64,000 bases of DNA from Anniella stebbinsi (lineage: Eukaryota > Chordata > Lepidosauria > Squamata > Anniellidae), in the NCBI GenBank assembly GCA_029215795.1, contig JARDYH010000006.1:25125501-25189500 (forward strand), written 5' to 3'. A program made the translations under genes and the position numbers. The notes under the pieces were generated by a model, which ran no database searches, was not told where the DNA came from, and saw only the letters and a program-made list of their open reading frames with translations. Shown piece by piece: positions 15,825 to 35,796 of the stretch (its first letter is position 1; every line of letters begins with the position of its first letter).

Positions 15825-16725
15825 CTATGGGTGGGGGAAGAGGTACAACAAGTAAGGTTAGCAGAACATCATATTTCCAAGCCAGCAAAAGGAAGCGCAC
15901 CCTACATGATGTTGACCCATCTCTGCACTGGTATTACTTCCTTGATGTTTGAGAAATATGTAAACACGTGCAGCATGATAGAACTGGGAGGTTCCTTGTA
16001 CCTAATGTTGCTGACCCTGCCCAATAAGGCAAATGCAGAGAACAATGTAGTCATAGTGGGATAGCCATATCCAGGCCACTTCACATACACTAGAACTGGA
16101 GAACAATCTAGCCATAGAGACACACTCAGGACTCTCTACTCCCACTTTAATTCATGCAAAGTGTTGTACAACGGATAACCCTCCAGAACCACATGAAGAC
16201 CTTTTTAGACCTTCAGATTTTGTACATTGTACAATATTTGTACAATATTATACTAGCTGAAAAGATACAAGAGATGGCATTAGTCTGCTAGAGCAAAGGG
16301 TGACCGGATCAGACATCTCTAGGAACAGGTGCAGTTGGCACACTAGTCTCAGCTGCACAAACACACTCCCGGGCATCCAGGTTCAGGGATTGGTCCAGGA
16401 GGACACCCAAACTGCAAACCTAAGTCTTCAGGGAGAGTGTAACCCCACCCAGCACATATTGAGTCCCTATTCCTGAAATACCTTTCAACTTACCGATCCG
16501 CCCCAAAAGTCCAGACAATCTCTCCCAGCTGTTTTGAAAGTTTGGGGTAAATATAGGAGCATTTTGTGTTGTAAAATCACTTTGCTGCAATCTGTTTTAT
16601 ATAATGATACATTTCAACTAGTCGGTGACATATTAGTGTGGTTTTGGCATAAAATATGACATTTGCTGATGTGATTAAGGATGGGAAAAGGCAGGTTGCA
16701 TACCGGCAACTCTAGTTGTTCAAGT
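15825..16725. other. DIAPH1: DIAPH1 intron, repeat-derived in part
   Basis: Intronic. 16262-16500 looks like a common reptile LINE 3' untranslated segment (GGTCCAGGAGGACACCCAAA), but I could not name it. An AT-rich near-palindrome around TTGTACAATATTTGTACAA lies near 16220-16250. Confidence 0.45.
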
Positions 16726-16880
16726 GGTCATCTGTCCATCACACGTATGGGCTCTGTGCCTGCGTGGAGCCTCGATTCGGGAATTTTCTATGGCTAAATA
16801 TTGTTTTTGGCGGGAACCCTCACTCACCATCATACTGCGCATGTCTCAGCAGGTTGCCACCTATCTCCTCAGTTCTCTTG
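16726..16880 (+). repeat. DIRS inverted terminal repeat, left
   Basis: Runs from GGTCATCTGTCCATCACACG to CTCCTCAGTTCTCTT and matches the reverse complement of 20757-20910 at most positions (for example CATCACACGTATGGGCTCTG against CATCACACATATGGGCTCTG). Confidence 0.85.
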
Positions 16881-17048
16881 AGACTGAAACAAAAACTGTC
16901 CTAGTAACCAAAGATGCATACTCCTCGGTACCAATCAGTACCATCTGCCCTGATCTTCTTCAGTACTCTTGTCATGAGAAGGAATGGTGGAAACAGGTAA
17001 AACAGAGCCCCTGACAATGACATCAGAAAGGCATCTCCAAGAGAGTGA

Positions 17049-17235
17049 AGAACATAAGAACAGCCATGCTGGATCAGACCCAGGGTCCATCTAGTCCAGC
17101 ACTCTGTTCACACAGTGGCCAACCAGGTGTTGACCAGGGACCCACAAGCAGGGCACAGGTGCAACAGCACCCTCCCACCCTTGTTCCCCAGCAACTGGTG
17201 TATATAGACCTACTGCCTCCGATACTGGAGTTCCT
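17049..17235 (-). pseudogene. CR1-clade LINE 3' fragment nested in the DIRS element
   Basis: Reads AACAGCCATGCTGGATCAGA, CCATCTAGTCCAGCACTCTG, CAGTGGCCAACCAGGTG and CAGCAACTGGTGTATA. This is a very common reptile CR1 3' region, in reverse orientation relative to the plus strand. It interrupts the DIRS element downstream of its RNase H, so it inserted later. Confidence 0.75.
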
Positions 17236-20200
17236 GCCTATTCCCCCTCTGAAACAGAACCTGCTGTATACTGTATTCTGAGGCATTGCAAACAGATCCA
17301 CGTCTGGAATTCCCCAATTGTGAAAAATACAATGAAGGACTGATCCCGCTAGTTGCCACTCATGCGAAGACAGGTAATTCCAGCTGAGTGAATCCACCAA
17401 AATATTGTCCTTGCCTGCTATATGGAGAACCATAAAAACAATTCCTCTGGGGATGGCCCAGTTAAAAACTGATGGTCCTGGTTACAAGATAAAACAAATG
17501 AGTCCCCCTTTGTTGACTGATGTGCCAGAGGACGACTGTGTTGTCTGTGAGTACCTGTATATGTCTGTTGAGAAGGACCTTTTTGAAAGCAAATAAGGCC
17601 TTTTTTACTACTAGCAATTCCATCACATTGATGTGCAAACGTCTCTCTGTCTTGTTCCACTTTCCTTGTATCTTCAACGAGCCACAATGAAATCCCCAGC
17701 TTTGGAGCAAGGCATTTGGTCACTAGAACTTGAAATGGTGTAGGTGGAACAAAATGCAGACATTTTAGAAGGTTGTTCAAGTCCATCCACCATACTAGTG
17801 CATCCACAATCATGATCGGTATTGTCAACTGAAATCAACAAGCATTTATAGTAACTGTAAACATCTTTAAGAACCAGGTCTGTAACAAGGGTATGTGAAG
17901 GCAGGCCCTCACTACTATGGCCACCGTTAAGCCATCAATCTTAATAACCACAAAATGTGGTAAGCTGTAGTCTCACAGTGTCGATAATGCTTGTAAGCCA
18001 GGCTGACTAAAGTTATCGCTCAATCCTTTGGAAATCAAACACGAGCAATCAGTTCTGCCCCAATAACAGAAATTGCTTGCGTTGGACTTAACTTGGATTT
18101 CTTTTCACTTACGTAAAGCCTAAGAGAATCCAGGAGATTCCAAACCACCAGTAGCACTTATACAAGGCAATTCTTTATGATGCCACTAGCAACCAGTCAT
18201 CTATATATGGATAGACCTCTATTCCTATTAACCAAAGATGAGCACACATCACTGCCATACACTTCATGAACACTTGAGGCACAGTGGCTAGTAGACTGAA
18301 TGGAAAGATTAAAAACTTAAATGTATTGGTCCCAATGATGAATCTGAGGAACTTTGATGAGAGTTCTTGATCACGATATGGAAATAGATATCTTTGAGGT
18401 CTATCGCCATGAACCACACACCCTGATGTAGAAATGGCAGGATTGTAGCCAATGTTGTCAATCAGAACTTCCTGGGCCTGATGAATTTGTTGAGATCACT
18501 GAGATTCAATATCGGATGAAGTTGTCCATCTCTCTTTGCTACTGTAAAATAACGGAAGAAACCATCCTGATACAGTATGACATGCTGGATGGACCCTTCT
18601 TAAAGAGAAACTCCATTTCCAGTCTCAAAATCTCTGACAGAGCAATCACCCACACAGTACCAAGAGGAGGGAGGACTTTGAATCAATGCTGTACCACACT
18701 GGATAATAGTCAGAAAGGGGCTTCTCCATTCATTAGACCCAAGAGTCTGATGTAATTGCAATACAGTTCATTAGAAATCGGGATAGGAGAGTTCCAAAGA
18801 GAGGCGGAGAGCAAGAGGGATGAAGCAACAGATGGAGTGAGTCAAAGTCCCTGCCTAGAAGAGTTGCCATACTTCACATGAGATTGTTGGAAGTAGTCAG
18901 ATGATAACTGCTTTCTCTGATGTTGCAGCTGCTGGAAACAAAAAGTACAGTCTGTTTGCTGTCTAGACCAATAGAAGGGCTGTTGATGAAACCAACACCA
19001 GGATTTGTAATATGGTTGCTGTTGTTGTGCAAGGCCCATCTTTTTTGGCTGTAGTTTTTGCCTTCTGTATGAAATCCACAGCTTCGTGCATTTTTGAATT
19101 AAAAAGTCTCTCCCCATCGAACAGGAGGTCCTCAATATGTGCTCAGGCCTCTGGTGCCAACTCTGCAGAGCGGAGTCATCAGAGAGCTATTGCTCCCCAC
19201 ATTACCTTTGCCTCACAGTTCATCTAATGATGTGTGCTATTTATCTGTTGTCAAGATCATTTCAGAGCTTCTGCCTGAAGAATTCTAGTGAGTTCCCTAT
19301 GATCTTCTGGAAGGTGGTCACTTAATGATCCCATTTTTTCTCACAGGAAAAACTGGTACCATGACATGATGGCCTGGTAATTGGTCACTCTTAATCCCAT
19401 TGCTGCTGAGGAATATATTTTTCTGTCCCAGAAGGTCTAATCTTCTGTCTTCCTTATCTGCAGGAGAGGCATAAAGTTTCTACAACCTGCCCTGAGACGA
19501 CACCACTATAATAGAATTGGGGAGGGGAGGGGTGAATAAGAACCCCACATCCTTCTCCTGTACCTCTACAGAGTGATTCCAGCCTTTTTGAGGTTAGTAT
19601 CATCGAGGATGGTGTTTTCCATAACTGTTTGACAGTTTGTAGCAATGTTGGTAAAAACAGAATGACTACTGGAGCTGTGGCCTCTGTGTATATGGCATTG
19701 AAGACTGGATCCTATAACTTTTCAAAAGGTTGTTGTGTCAATACTGAAAGACTGTGCCATTCGTATGATATGATCAGTAAAATGGCCTAAGTTCTCAGAT
19801 GGAGAAACCCCTTCTTTTGCAAACATAATATCATCTGGTGACAAGATAGAAGGTGGGATAGATGAACATGATGTGGAGTTGGATTCGTAATGCTCGACTG
19901 AGTGAGGAGAGATGCCATGATCCCGTGGGATCTCCCTGGGATCCTTGTACGGGTGCTGGTGGGGATGGCATAGGGTGAACAGGAGGAAGTGTCTAAGCTA
20001 TGTCTCAGGGAGGCATTCTGATGCCGAGAATCCCCTTGGATCAGTGAGAAGGGTATGGGAGTAGGGATGTTGAGCTTTGCCTAGTCCATACCAGAGAGAG
20101 ATCTTTAATTTCTAAGTCCAGAGCCATTAGACTTTTTGAACTCCTTTCTTTTCTTCTTTTTCTGAACCTCAAGGGACGCCCTCGGTACTCTTGCCTTCTT

Positions 20201-20756
20201 AGAGAGTTTCTTGGCAGTAGAATTCTTAGAGAATGCCCAGGAACCAGTTGGTCTGTATAGCCCATGGTTAGAACCAACATACCCTGAGGACTCGGAGATG
20301 ATGTCATCTCCACTACTCTGGTGGAGTCTTGAGACTTGGCAACAGGCGTTTTTTTTAGAGTCCTCTAAAGTACTCTTCTACAGCACAGCCTTTAATCAGA
20401 CTGAGCAATTGCGCCTGGCTTGCTTAGTAAAGCTCATACTATGATGGTAGGTTTCCACAACATGCAACTCCCCCAAACAAAAAAGATAAAGTGAATGTCC
20501 GTCAGTGGGGGGCAGCTTTCTGCCACATTGCATGCATTGCTGAAAAAGAGCTTTAACTGCTACAGGCCTCCTCCCTGTGGTGATCACAGACTGCGGGCCC
20601 CACAAAAGAATAGCAAAAATCCTAACTACACCGATAACAACTTTTTGTGTTTCATTTTTTTAGAAAGAAGAACAGGGAAAAAAAGGTTTGAAAAGGAGAA
20701 TTAATGAGCTCTAATAAAGGAGCAAAGTTCCCTATGAGGCAAACTGTTAGGCAGTT

Positions 20757-20910
20757 GAAAGAGAACTGAGGAGATAGCAGGAGCCCGCTGAGACATGCAC
20801 AGTAGGATGGTGGAGGAGGGTTCCCACCTAAAACAATACTTAGCTATAAAAAGTTCCCAAATCAGGCTCCACACAGACCCAGAGCCCATATGTGTGATGC
20901 ACAGAGACCA
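20757..20910 (-). repeat. DIRS inverted terminal repeat, right
   Basis: Inverted partner of 16726-16880. It contains GAGGGTTCCCACCTAAAAC, AGGCTCCACACAGACCCAGA and GCCCATATGTGTGATGCACA. Confidence 0.85.
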
Positions 20911-20991
20911 TGAAGAAAAACGAATAACTCTGGCTGACCTAGGAAGTAAAATGGGAACAAGGTCTTTTTGGTTTCATCTTCAGTTCTGTGG

Positions 20992-21505
20992 CTCAATTAT
21001 TTATTAATTTATTGCATTTAAATACCACGCCATATAGAAGATACTCTACTATTGGTATATGACTATTTAGGCTGTAAGGGCTGTTTGGACTTCGAATGGT
21101 AAGGATGGAAAGTGGTTAATTCTGTCAGGAGGGGGAGCGAGTGAATGGAACGTTGGAGTGAATGCTGATTGGCGGTTGGATTCGAGTGTTTGAAGCGAGT
21201 GACAGGGAGCAGTTCGAAGCAGTTAGGAGTTGCATGTGGAGAGTTGACAGAGTGAGAGGATGCTGGGGGGAGGGTTAAATAACTTATAAGATAAGCTATT
21301 TTGTTTCATAAACTGGATTGGATTCTTGAAGTACCTGAGGTAAGGTACAGAGTTATATGGCGGCAGCAGTGAAGTAAAAGGGTGAATAGAGTGGCGTACA
21401 GAGTGCTGGGCTGGTTGCTGTGGGCCCACAAAGAGTCAGTGAAACTCAGAACCAGTGATCAGCAGTAGGCCCACTTGGTCCATGGTTGGGATCCTTTTAT
21501 TACAG
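20992..21505. repeat. LINE tail and possible LTR-like segment
   Basis: 20992-21040 is a minus-strand LINE 3' tail (TTTATTGCATTTAAATACCA). 21061-21450 shares short blocks with the solo LTR at 40314-40946 (GTACCTGAGG then AAGGTA, and GTGCTGGGCTGG) in the same order, so it may be a diverged LTR of that kind. No clear TG...CA ends or target duplication were found. Confidence 0.3.
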
Positions 21506-22943
21506 TGGCCCCATTCAGAGGCCACCGTTAACCCTTTTGTGGTTATAGTGTGGTTAGGGCAGCATGGTTAACAGTGTCTTCTGAACACGTGTTTTCCATA
21601 ACAATCTGCCCCATTAACCACATCGTGGATAGGCTCACCAACCATGTTGCGCAACATGGTTAACAGCACTAACCATGGCTAAAAGTGTCTGACACTTGGC
21701 CATGATTAAGGGGTTAAGGCATAGAGCTAACAGTACAGAGCAGCTGTGCCGCCACACCACCTATATATTTGGCCCGGTCGTGAACACCCCTTCTCAGGAC
21801 AAGCGCCACCACTTGAATAAGCCTGAGGGAAGGGCAACATAACACTACCTTTCCCCTCTTAGTGAGGGAACAAGGCGAAGATGTTGGGGAATAGGTTCTG
21901 CTTGTAGATATACTGGGCTAAAGGTTTAATATAATTTGTGTATTTAGGAACTAATAGAACAGGTGACAAAGCCAAGCTGACATGTGGTTTATGGTAGCAA
22001 AATAAAGAAAATGTTAATTGTCGTTTACAGTTCTTAGTTTCTTCAAATTCAATTTAAATCCTGCCTATTCTTAATAATACTAGTAATAACAATCTTAACA
22101 CTAATAATCCTAAATCTCTACAATTTTATATCTATTCCTTTCTCACAGTCTTCTCACACTCAGCCACCTACAAACCCCAACTGACAGACTCCCAACTCAC
22201 TGACTAACTGCTAACAGACTAACTGACAAACTCCCCCCCCACTCCCTTATCTAACATCACTAGCCACACCCACTCAGTCTAACATTCCAAGTTCTCTAAA
22301 CATACTCATCCAGACATACCTAAGGGAACAGAAATGTGGGGTATCACTACAGCGGCTTACCTAGGTAGGGCCGCTCTAGCCAGCGGGCTCTATGGCTGCT
22401 CTGGATTGCCGATTGATACATTCACTGTGGCTGCCATTTCGAGTTTCGCATTAGTTTTTTGGAGTGATTTTTGCCCTTCTTAGTGGAGTGTGCTTACAGT
22501 AGAGCTTTTTAAATCCCCACTTGCAATTTCTCCATATTAAGCATCCATTTTGCCTACCTCGAAGTGCCATTACACCCCTCAGGTTCTGATGACTGTGGCA
22601 GCGCTGCCTGATGATACTAGAGCGGCTGTCTCTGAAGGCTTCCGCCTCCCCTGTGATGACTGTAGAGGTATAGCAGACATGGCGGTGCAGAAAGCAAAGG
22701 AACCGCTCACTAAGCGGGGCATGTATGTAATTGCTGATTTCACTGGTGCCTGCACTAAAATGACGGCCGTAACTGCCAGTGCTCCTAGTGCTAGGGCTGC
22801 TGGGATATGGGGTGGATCACTTGGAGGAAACAGTTTAGCATGCGATTAAGGAAAGGAATTAAGGAATAGCATGCGATTAAGGAAAACTTAACCACAAAGG
22901 TTAAGCTAACTACAAAGCCCTAAGCGTTGTCTGAACAGGGCCA
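21506..22943. mobile_element. DNA transposon-like element with short inverted ends
   Basis: The ends TGGCCCCATTCAGA (21506-21519) and TCTGAACAGGGCCA (22930-22943) are inverted with 12 of 14 matches. Sub-terminal blocks (TTTTGTGGTT / AACCACAAAGG) are also inverted. Inside lies a 99-codon frame at 22550-22849 (+). It starts MPTSKCHYTPQVLM and has no motif I recognise, so I do not call it a transposase. Related ends (TTCAGACAACACAATAACC, TTCGGACAACACGATAGTC) occur at 53.26 and 61.43 kb. Confidence 0.5.
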
Positions 22944-26031
<3,088 letters not shown>

Positions 26032-26096
26032 CTTTTTCTCCAGTTCCACGGCTTTAGCTTCACTTTTTGCCACCTTAGTTTGATCTATGAGGTTAT
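26032..26096 (-). CDS. DIAPH1: DIAPH1 exon: start of coiled coil
   Basis: 65 nt completing an aspartate codon, then NLIDQTKVAKSEAKAVELEK and a final K, ending in phase 0. The acceptor is TATAG. The donor GTTATA is a GT site but departs from the usual GTRAGT. The sequence is heptad-like and charged, as in the coiled coil before FH1. Confidence 0.93.
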
Positions 26097-26801
<705 letters not shown>

Positions 26802-26914
26802 TTAGTGTTGATATTCAGAAGTACTGGCTTCCCAGGTGTCCCAAACCCATAAATACTACAAAGTAATGCCCATGTTTGAACTGCACAAAATGGCCTACCC
26901 TAATTCCTATACGC

Positions 26915-27040
26915 CAGGGATGGGGAACTTGTGGCCCTCCAGATGTTGTTGAATTGCAACTCCCATCAGCTTTCACCATTGGCTGCGCTGGTGGGATGGG
27001 AGTTGTAGTTCACCAATGGGCCACACATTCCCCACCCCTG
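26915..27040. mobile_element. hAT-like MITE (126 bp)
   Basis: The ends CAGGGATGGGGAACTTGTGG and CACATTCCCCACCCCTG are inverted. Internal blocks GAATTGCAACTCCCATCAGC and GGGATGGGAGTTGTAGTTCA are also inverted. This is the structure of a very abundant reptile non-autonomous hAT family. The flanking octamers CTATACGC and CTACAGAC match at only 5 of 8 positions, so the copy is old. It lies in the 630-nt intron upstream of the dimerisation exon. Confidence 0.75.
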
Positions 27041-27407
27041 CTACAGACCCATGAGAGAAAGCTCCTATCTACTACTCCCATCAGTGTAACACCTTGGAGC
27101 TGAAGAAGTCTCTTTCTGTCCCACCCCCTCCTAATGGGTTGCTCCAATTTAATGTTCTTATGCACTGCCAGCTCAGCTACTGTCATGTTGTTCATATAAA
27201 ATGTTCTTGTTAGCAGAGAAAGGTACTTTCTGAGTAGTATATGAGAGCCAGGGATTTGAATGTATTTAAGATGTGCATTCAACGGCACCCTCATCTGTGT
27301 TTTGAGGCAGACTGCATTCTGCCTCTCTCCCAAAAGAGTGATGAGCATCAGTTTATCTACATGTCACCAGCACTTCCTTGACATTCTTGAAACAGTTTCC
27401 ATCTTTA

Positions 27408-28783
<1,376 letters not shown>

Positions 28784-29068
28784 CTAAGGAGGACACAATC
28801 GCATCAGACGATGCCCACCAATCTTCACTACCCTCACATCTGTAGGTACCAGTTCTGAACTCCATCAGAACATCCTATCGTTGGTCAAGGACTAATCCAT
28901 CTACCCTCACCAAAAGGCACTGATTAACTCGATCCATCAATACCAGAGAAAAATTAACACAGAACTAGTAAGTAAAGGGAGGACAAGATGAGATATAAGT
29001 CTGCAGTATGCTCAACACAGTCCACAATTATTCACACTTTAAGCAGGGTACTGAGGTGGCAGATTTCA

Positions 29069-29233
<165 letters not shown>

Positions 29234-29539
29234 CTAAAACAAGTTGAAGAGAAATTCCATGTCAGACCAAGCCAGGCCTTCTCCCTCACCCAAGAACAGG
29301 TTAAGGCCTAGGAGAAAAAAATTATAAAATGTCTGCTAATCAAAACCACCTGTAACCATAGAAACGTTTTCTTTCACTCTTCACTCATATCTAAGCAGCA
29401 AAAAAATCAAAGCTGCCGGACTCACCCTTCTACTAGAAAATTCAGCAGTGAGCAATAACAGCTATGTAGTCAAGAGAGCTTTAATGGGGTGGTATAGAAA
29501 TGTACATAAATAAATAAAATGGGCCCACCAACAAACAAC

Positions 29540-29640
29540 AGGGAGGTTATCAGCATGCTTGAGGGAGGCTCTGAGGTCTTCAAAAGTACAAAAAACACAA
29601 ACCTAAGGGGCAATCCTCCACACAGCCCAATGAGGACTGA
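29540..29640. repeat. Unnamed interspersed repeat, copy 1
   Basis: Shares blocks in the same order with 55827-55940: CAGGGAGGTTATCAGCATGC against GAGGGAGGTATCAGCATGCT, then a CAAACAAA-like part, and CAGCCCAATGAGG against AAGTCCAATGAGG. The family is not recognised. Confidence 0.45.
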
Positions 29641-29740
29641 GCAAACTCCGTAGCCGCAGAATGCTGAGTCAATTGTGGAGGGGGATGGAAAACAGGGGGC
29701 TGGACAGAGTATCCTGGAGGGGGGTATAACAGGCTGGCTA

Positions 29741-29938
<198 letters not shown>

Positions 29939-30129
29939 TTATTGTATCATAGCAAATTGCCATTATACACAATTACAATGAAAAACCACTATATAATTTA
30001 AAACTCTACTAATGGATCATAAAAAGTTGAAATTTTCCCCATAGTATTTAAACTTTATAACACAGATTTGTAAAGCATTGACAAGGAATTTAGATGTTCT
30101 GAAAGTTACGTATTTGTCAGCATTAGACA

Positions 30130-32440
30130 ACAGACAAACCTTTACATGGGATCCTTCCCTTCAACGACTGCAACAACAGATGAATATATGTGGTTCTCAG
30201 ATCATTATAGATAAGAGCATTCTAAAAGTACATGAGTGATATCTTCAGCTGATACAAAATTGCAACTACATACTTTGTCCTTCTTAGTAACGCCCTTATG
30301 CCAAAATATCTGGTAGATTTATCAAATATTAAAATGAGGGTAGCCTTCACTCGGGCAAGTTAAAATGTTCTCCCATTGGTAGATTATCTGAGTTGACATT
30401 ATTTACCCTAATTGTTGCAGTGGAGGCACTATATATCTTGCCAATTAAATCCAAAAAATTATTTTCAAATTTCATCTTGCTTAAGACCTCTTTCAAAAAT
30501 GCCATGCCAAACAATTATTATCGCTAAAGGTAGTTTGACTTCGAGTAGTATAATATATTTAGTAATTTTCGAATAGGGTAAGCGATAGGGACAAAACCTG
30601 TCTGGTCTGGATGAATTTATTTATTAATAATATTCTTCAGGCGATTTGCCATGATTGTAGTGAAAATTTTATAATCCATGTTGAGCAGTGTTATTGGTCT
30701 ATAAGATTCAACGCAGGCTGGATCTTTGAAAGGTTTGAGTATCACTATTATTTTTTAATGTGTTCATGTCCTGGGAAGAGGCATTCCTGTCAATATGTCA
30801 TTAAATACTCTGACCAGATATAGGTTTAATATTTCCTGAAAATGCTTGTAGAATGTAGCTGTAAATCTGTCTAACCCTGGTGATTTCCCTATTTTAAGGT
30901 TCTTAATAATTCCCCTAACCTCCTCAAGTATCACCTCCATATTCATAAATCTGGCATCCTCATTATCTAAGGCTGGTAAATTAACTGTGCTTAAGTATCG
31001 CCTGATGACCTCTTCTGATGGATTGGAAGATTTGTATAGCTCTGTATAAAATTCTACAAATGTTTTATATATCTGATCTGAATCAAGAATCTTTTCCTCT
31101 CCCCTTCCCCTCAGGAATCTAATAAGGCTTTTTTTCTCGTTTTTTCCACAGCTTGTTGGCCATTATTTTGGAACCCTTGCCTCCAAATTCATAATTTTTT
31201 TGTCTTAAATAATGCATATAACAAGCAATTTGGTTGATCTCTAATGCATCTAACTCCTTGCATTTTTCTCCAGTAACTGGTATGTCTTGTTGGTACCCAA
31301 CCTCTTATAATCATCTTGCAAACGTTCTATTCCTGTTTTAATATCTGCCCTTTACTTTCTCTTTTTTTAATTACTCTCATTTCTACAAAATACCCTCTCA
31401 TAACAGCCTGCTAGAGATGTTTCCTACATCATTCTCTTGAAAATAGTTTATTAAATCTTCATATAGCCTCTCTTTGATATTGTTATCCAGCTCTAAATTC
31501 GGATTAAATGCCCATGTAGGTGTAGTCTGGGTAGGATGAATAGGTCCAAGGATTGCTGTTATAGGGGCATGATCAGTAATTCTAATTTGACCAATATCTG
31601 CTGCTTCTAATTGTTGCATTACAGTTTGAGATCCTAAAATATAGTCCATGCGTGTCTCTGAAGAGTGTTTGGCCGAAATGTAGGTAAAGCTCTTCTTACC
31701 TGGATGCGATTCGCCCCATAGATCCCATACATTCCACTTCTGGAAGATGTTTAGCAGCTTTAATTGCTGCTTCCATTTTTTCTTATCTGGTCCTGTTCTT
31801 ATTTCTTTTCTTTTTTTCAATGACCCCAAGGTCTTTGCTGGAAAGACCTTTTCTATTCCAATTCAAATCTCCTCCCAGTATCAGCTCCCCTTGGGAGAAG
31901 GTTTTTACCTTTTTTAATATTCTATTTATAAATTTAAATTGCCCATTATTAAGAGCGTACACTGAGGCCAGTGTTAATAAGTTGTCACCATCTAATTTCC
32001 CTTCCACAAGCACATATCTACCTTCTTTATCTTTTAAAGTTTTTGTAACTACAAAGTAAAGTTGGGAGCTAAGAAAAATTGCAACTCCCCTAGATTTGGA
32101 GTTGCCTGAGGCAATCACTTGAGTACCAAACCACTTAACAATGGTATTTTCTCTATTACTTTATGTGTTTCCTATAGAAAGACTACATGAGGTTTACTAG
32201 CTTTAATATAACACGTTAGTCGTTCTCCTTTAATCACGTTTCAAAGACCCTTTACGTTCAAAGTCAATGTCCTAAGGTTTGTCATTTTTCTTTATAATAG
32301 TAATACTAGTCTTTCTTCTATTTTGAACCTCTGTCGTGGCGTTCATCTTATGCTCTGTAATAGTTACAACCTTGTATCCATTTGAACCAGAATTCAGATT
32401 CTCCTTTCCCATCTCCCTCCTTTCCTCTCCCTCCCTCCTC
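30130..32440 (-). pseudogene. L1 LINE ORF2 remnant (endonuclease and start of RT)
   Basis: A probable ORF2 start codon is at 32285-32283 (MTNLRTLTLNVKGL). Endonuclease landmarks follow: VVFL-ETH, SRGVAIFLS, ILGGDLNWN, KSFTYIS, TRMDYILGS and ITDHAPI. Reverse-transcriptase landmarks are KIGKSPGLDRFTATFYKHF and SYRPITLLNMDYKIF near 30640-30920. The catalytic YADD segment is missing. A Cys/His-like C-terminal piece (EDITHVLLECS) appears near 30210-30260, so the middle of the RT is deleted. Frames are broken. ORF1 is absent. The outer limits are approximate. Confidence 0.85.
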
Positions 32441-33561
<1,121 letters not shown>

Positions 33562-34398
33562 CTAAAAAGAGAAAATGACACAGCTATGGGGTGCATGTAC
33601 TTACAGAAAGGTGGCCTCTGCCACAGGAAGCAAATGCAACATTCAGAGAAGAGAACAAGGAAATAGGTACAAGGAAAGAAAGAGACGGTCTAAGCCAGAA
33701 AGAACAAAAGTGTTCAAAAGTGATCCGGAATAGATCCGGATCTGCATCTCAATTGAGCCTAGCAATCATCCCACGCAGCATCAATCAAGGGGAAAAGTAT
33801 TTCTCTCAGCAAGTAGTGATGATGGATGAAGTGCAAATGTTTCCTCCACTCGTTTCTTTTCTACTCCACCTCCTTCTTTTTTCTACACTGTTCTCTTTCT
33901 TTTGATTTGTCTACTATTCTTTTTACAGATATTATTATTCTACTGATTTCAAACTTGATCCTATTTGTCCTCCTCTCAAAGATTTTCACTGTTACTGTCC
34001 TGCCATCATTATTTAATATTTTCAGTTCTCCCAGGCTAGCGGTTGGCTTCCCTTGGAGGAATCCTTGCTGTCATCTTTGATCTGAAATTGGAGATAACAG
34101 CAGGGATTTCCCTGTGCACCACACTCCCTCCCATCTCAGATCGGACATAACAGCAGGAATGCAGGCTGCAGCCAAGTGGCTTTGCCCAGTGCCCCACCCC
34201 CACCCCTAAACAGGACAATGGCCACAAAGCCAGGAACATGAAGCCCCCACCATCAGCAGCCAAGTGCAGGTCCACTACAGGTCTACGTTATGTGCAAGTC
34301 ATCTTCATTTCTCACTTTCTTTTCTTAAGTGTGCCTATTGATGCTAAAGATATAGGAAACAGCAGTTCTCAAATCTATATACAGAAAACGGGACTCAC
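33562..34398. other. DIAPH1: DIAPH1 intron, nothing recognised
   Basis: 837-nt intron with pyrimidine-rich stretches near 33840-33905. No coding feature. Confidence 0.6.
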
Positions 34399-34462
34399 CT
34401 TATTGTTCATGAAAGCTTTTAAGCACCTAATGATTTCATGTTTGATCCGGGTGTCATATGGC
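34399..34462 (-). CDS. DIAPH1: DIAPH1 exon: DID
   Basis: 64 nt. It completes the split glycine codon and then encodes PYDTRIKHEIIRCLKAFMNN and a final K. The acceptor is CTCCAG and the donor is GTGAGT. The IIRCLKAFMNNK helix is strongly conserved among diaphanous formins and lies in the DID armadillo core. The exon ends in phase 0. Confidence 0.95.
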
Positions 34463-35562
<1,100 letters not shown>

Positions 35563-35664
35563 CTAACTGCACAATTAACTCCATTCCCCCCTCTCCATAT
35601 ACGCATCCATGAACATCAACAACTCTAGCAACCGAAAAGTCAACTCCGTCCAAGCAGACATTTA

Positions 35665-35796
<132 letters not shown>

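Larger units (their letters stand above)
16726..20910 (-). mobile_element. DIRS-like retrotransposon, decayed
   Basis: Minus-strand fragments show the DIRS-type reverse transcriptase (FKFLIFPFSL then YPYIDDWLLVAS, around 18190-18320), RNase H (INVMELLVVKKALFAF with DNTVVLWHISQQ, around 17530-17650) and the connecting block DSLSWNYLSSHEW with DVDLFAMPQN. Q-rich gag-like remnants occupy about 18840-20310. About 155 bp at each end are inverted copies of each other, as in DIRS elements and unlike LTR retrotransposons. No tyrosine recombinase is visible: only about 350 nt separate the RNase H end from the left repeat, and part of that is a CR1 insertion. Frames are broken throughout. Confidence 0.85.

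Noticed and set aside
17418..17828. 136-codon minus frame as a host gene
   Set aside because: Shifted frame over the DIRS-like RNase H region. The 17462-17710 frame carries the RNase H motif.
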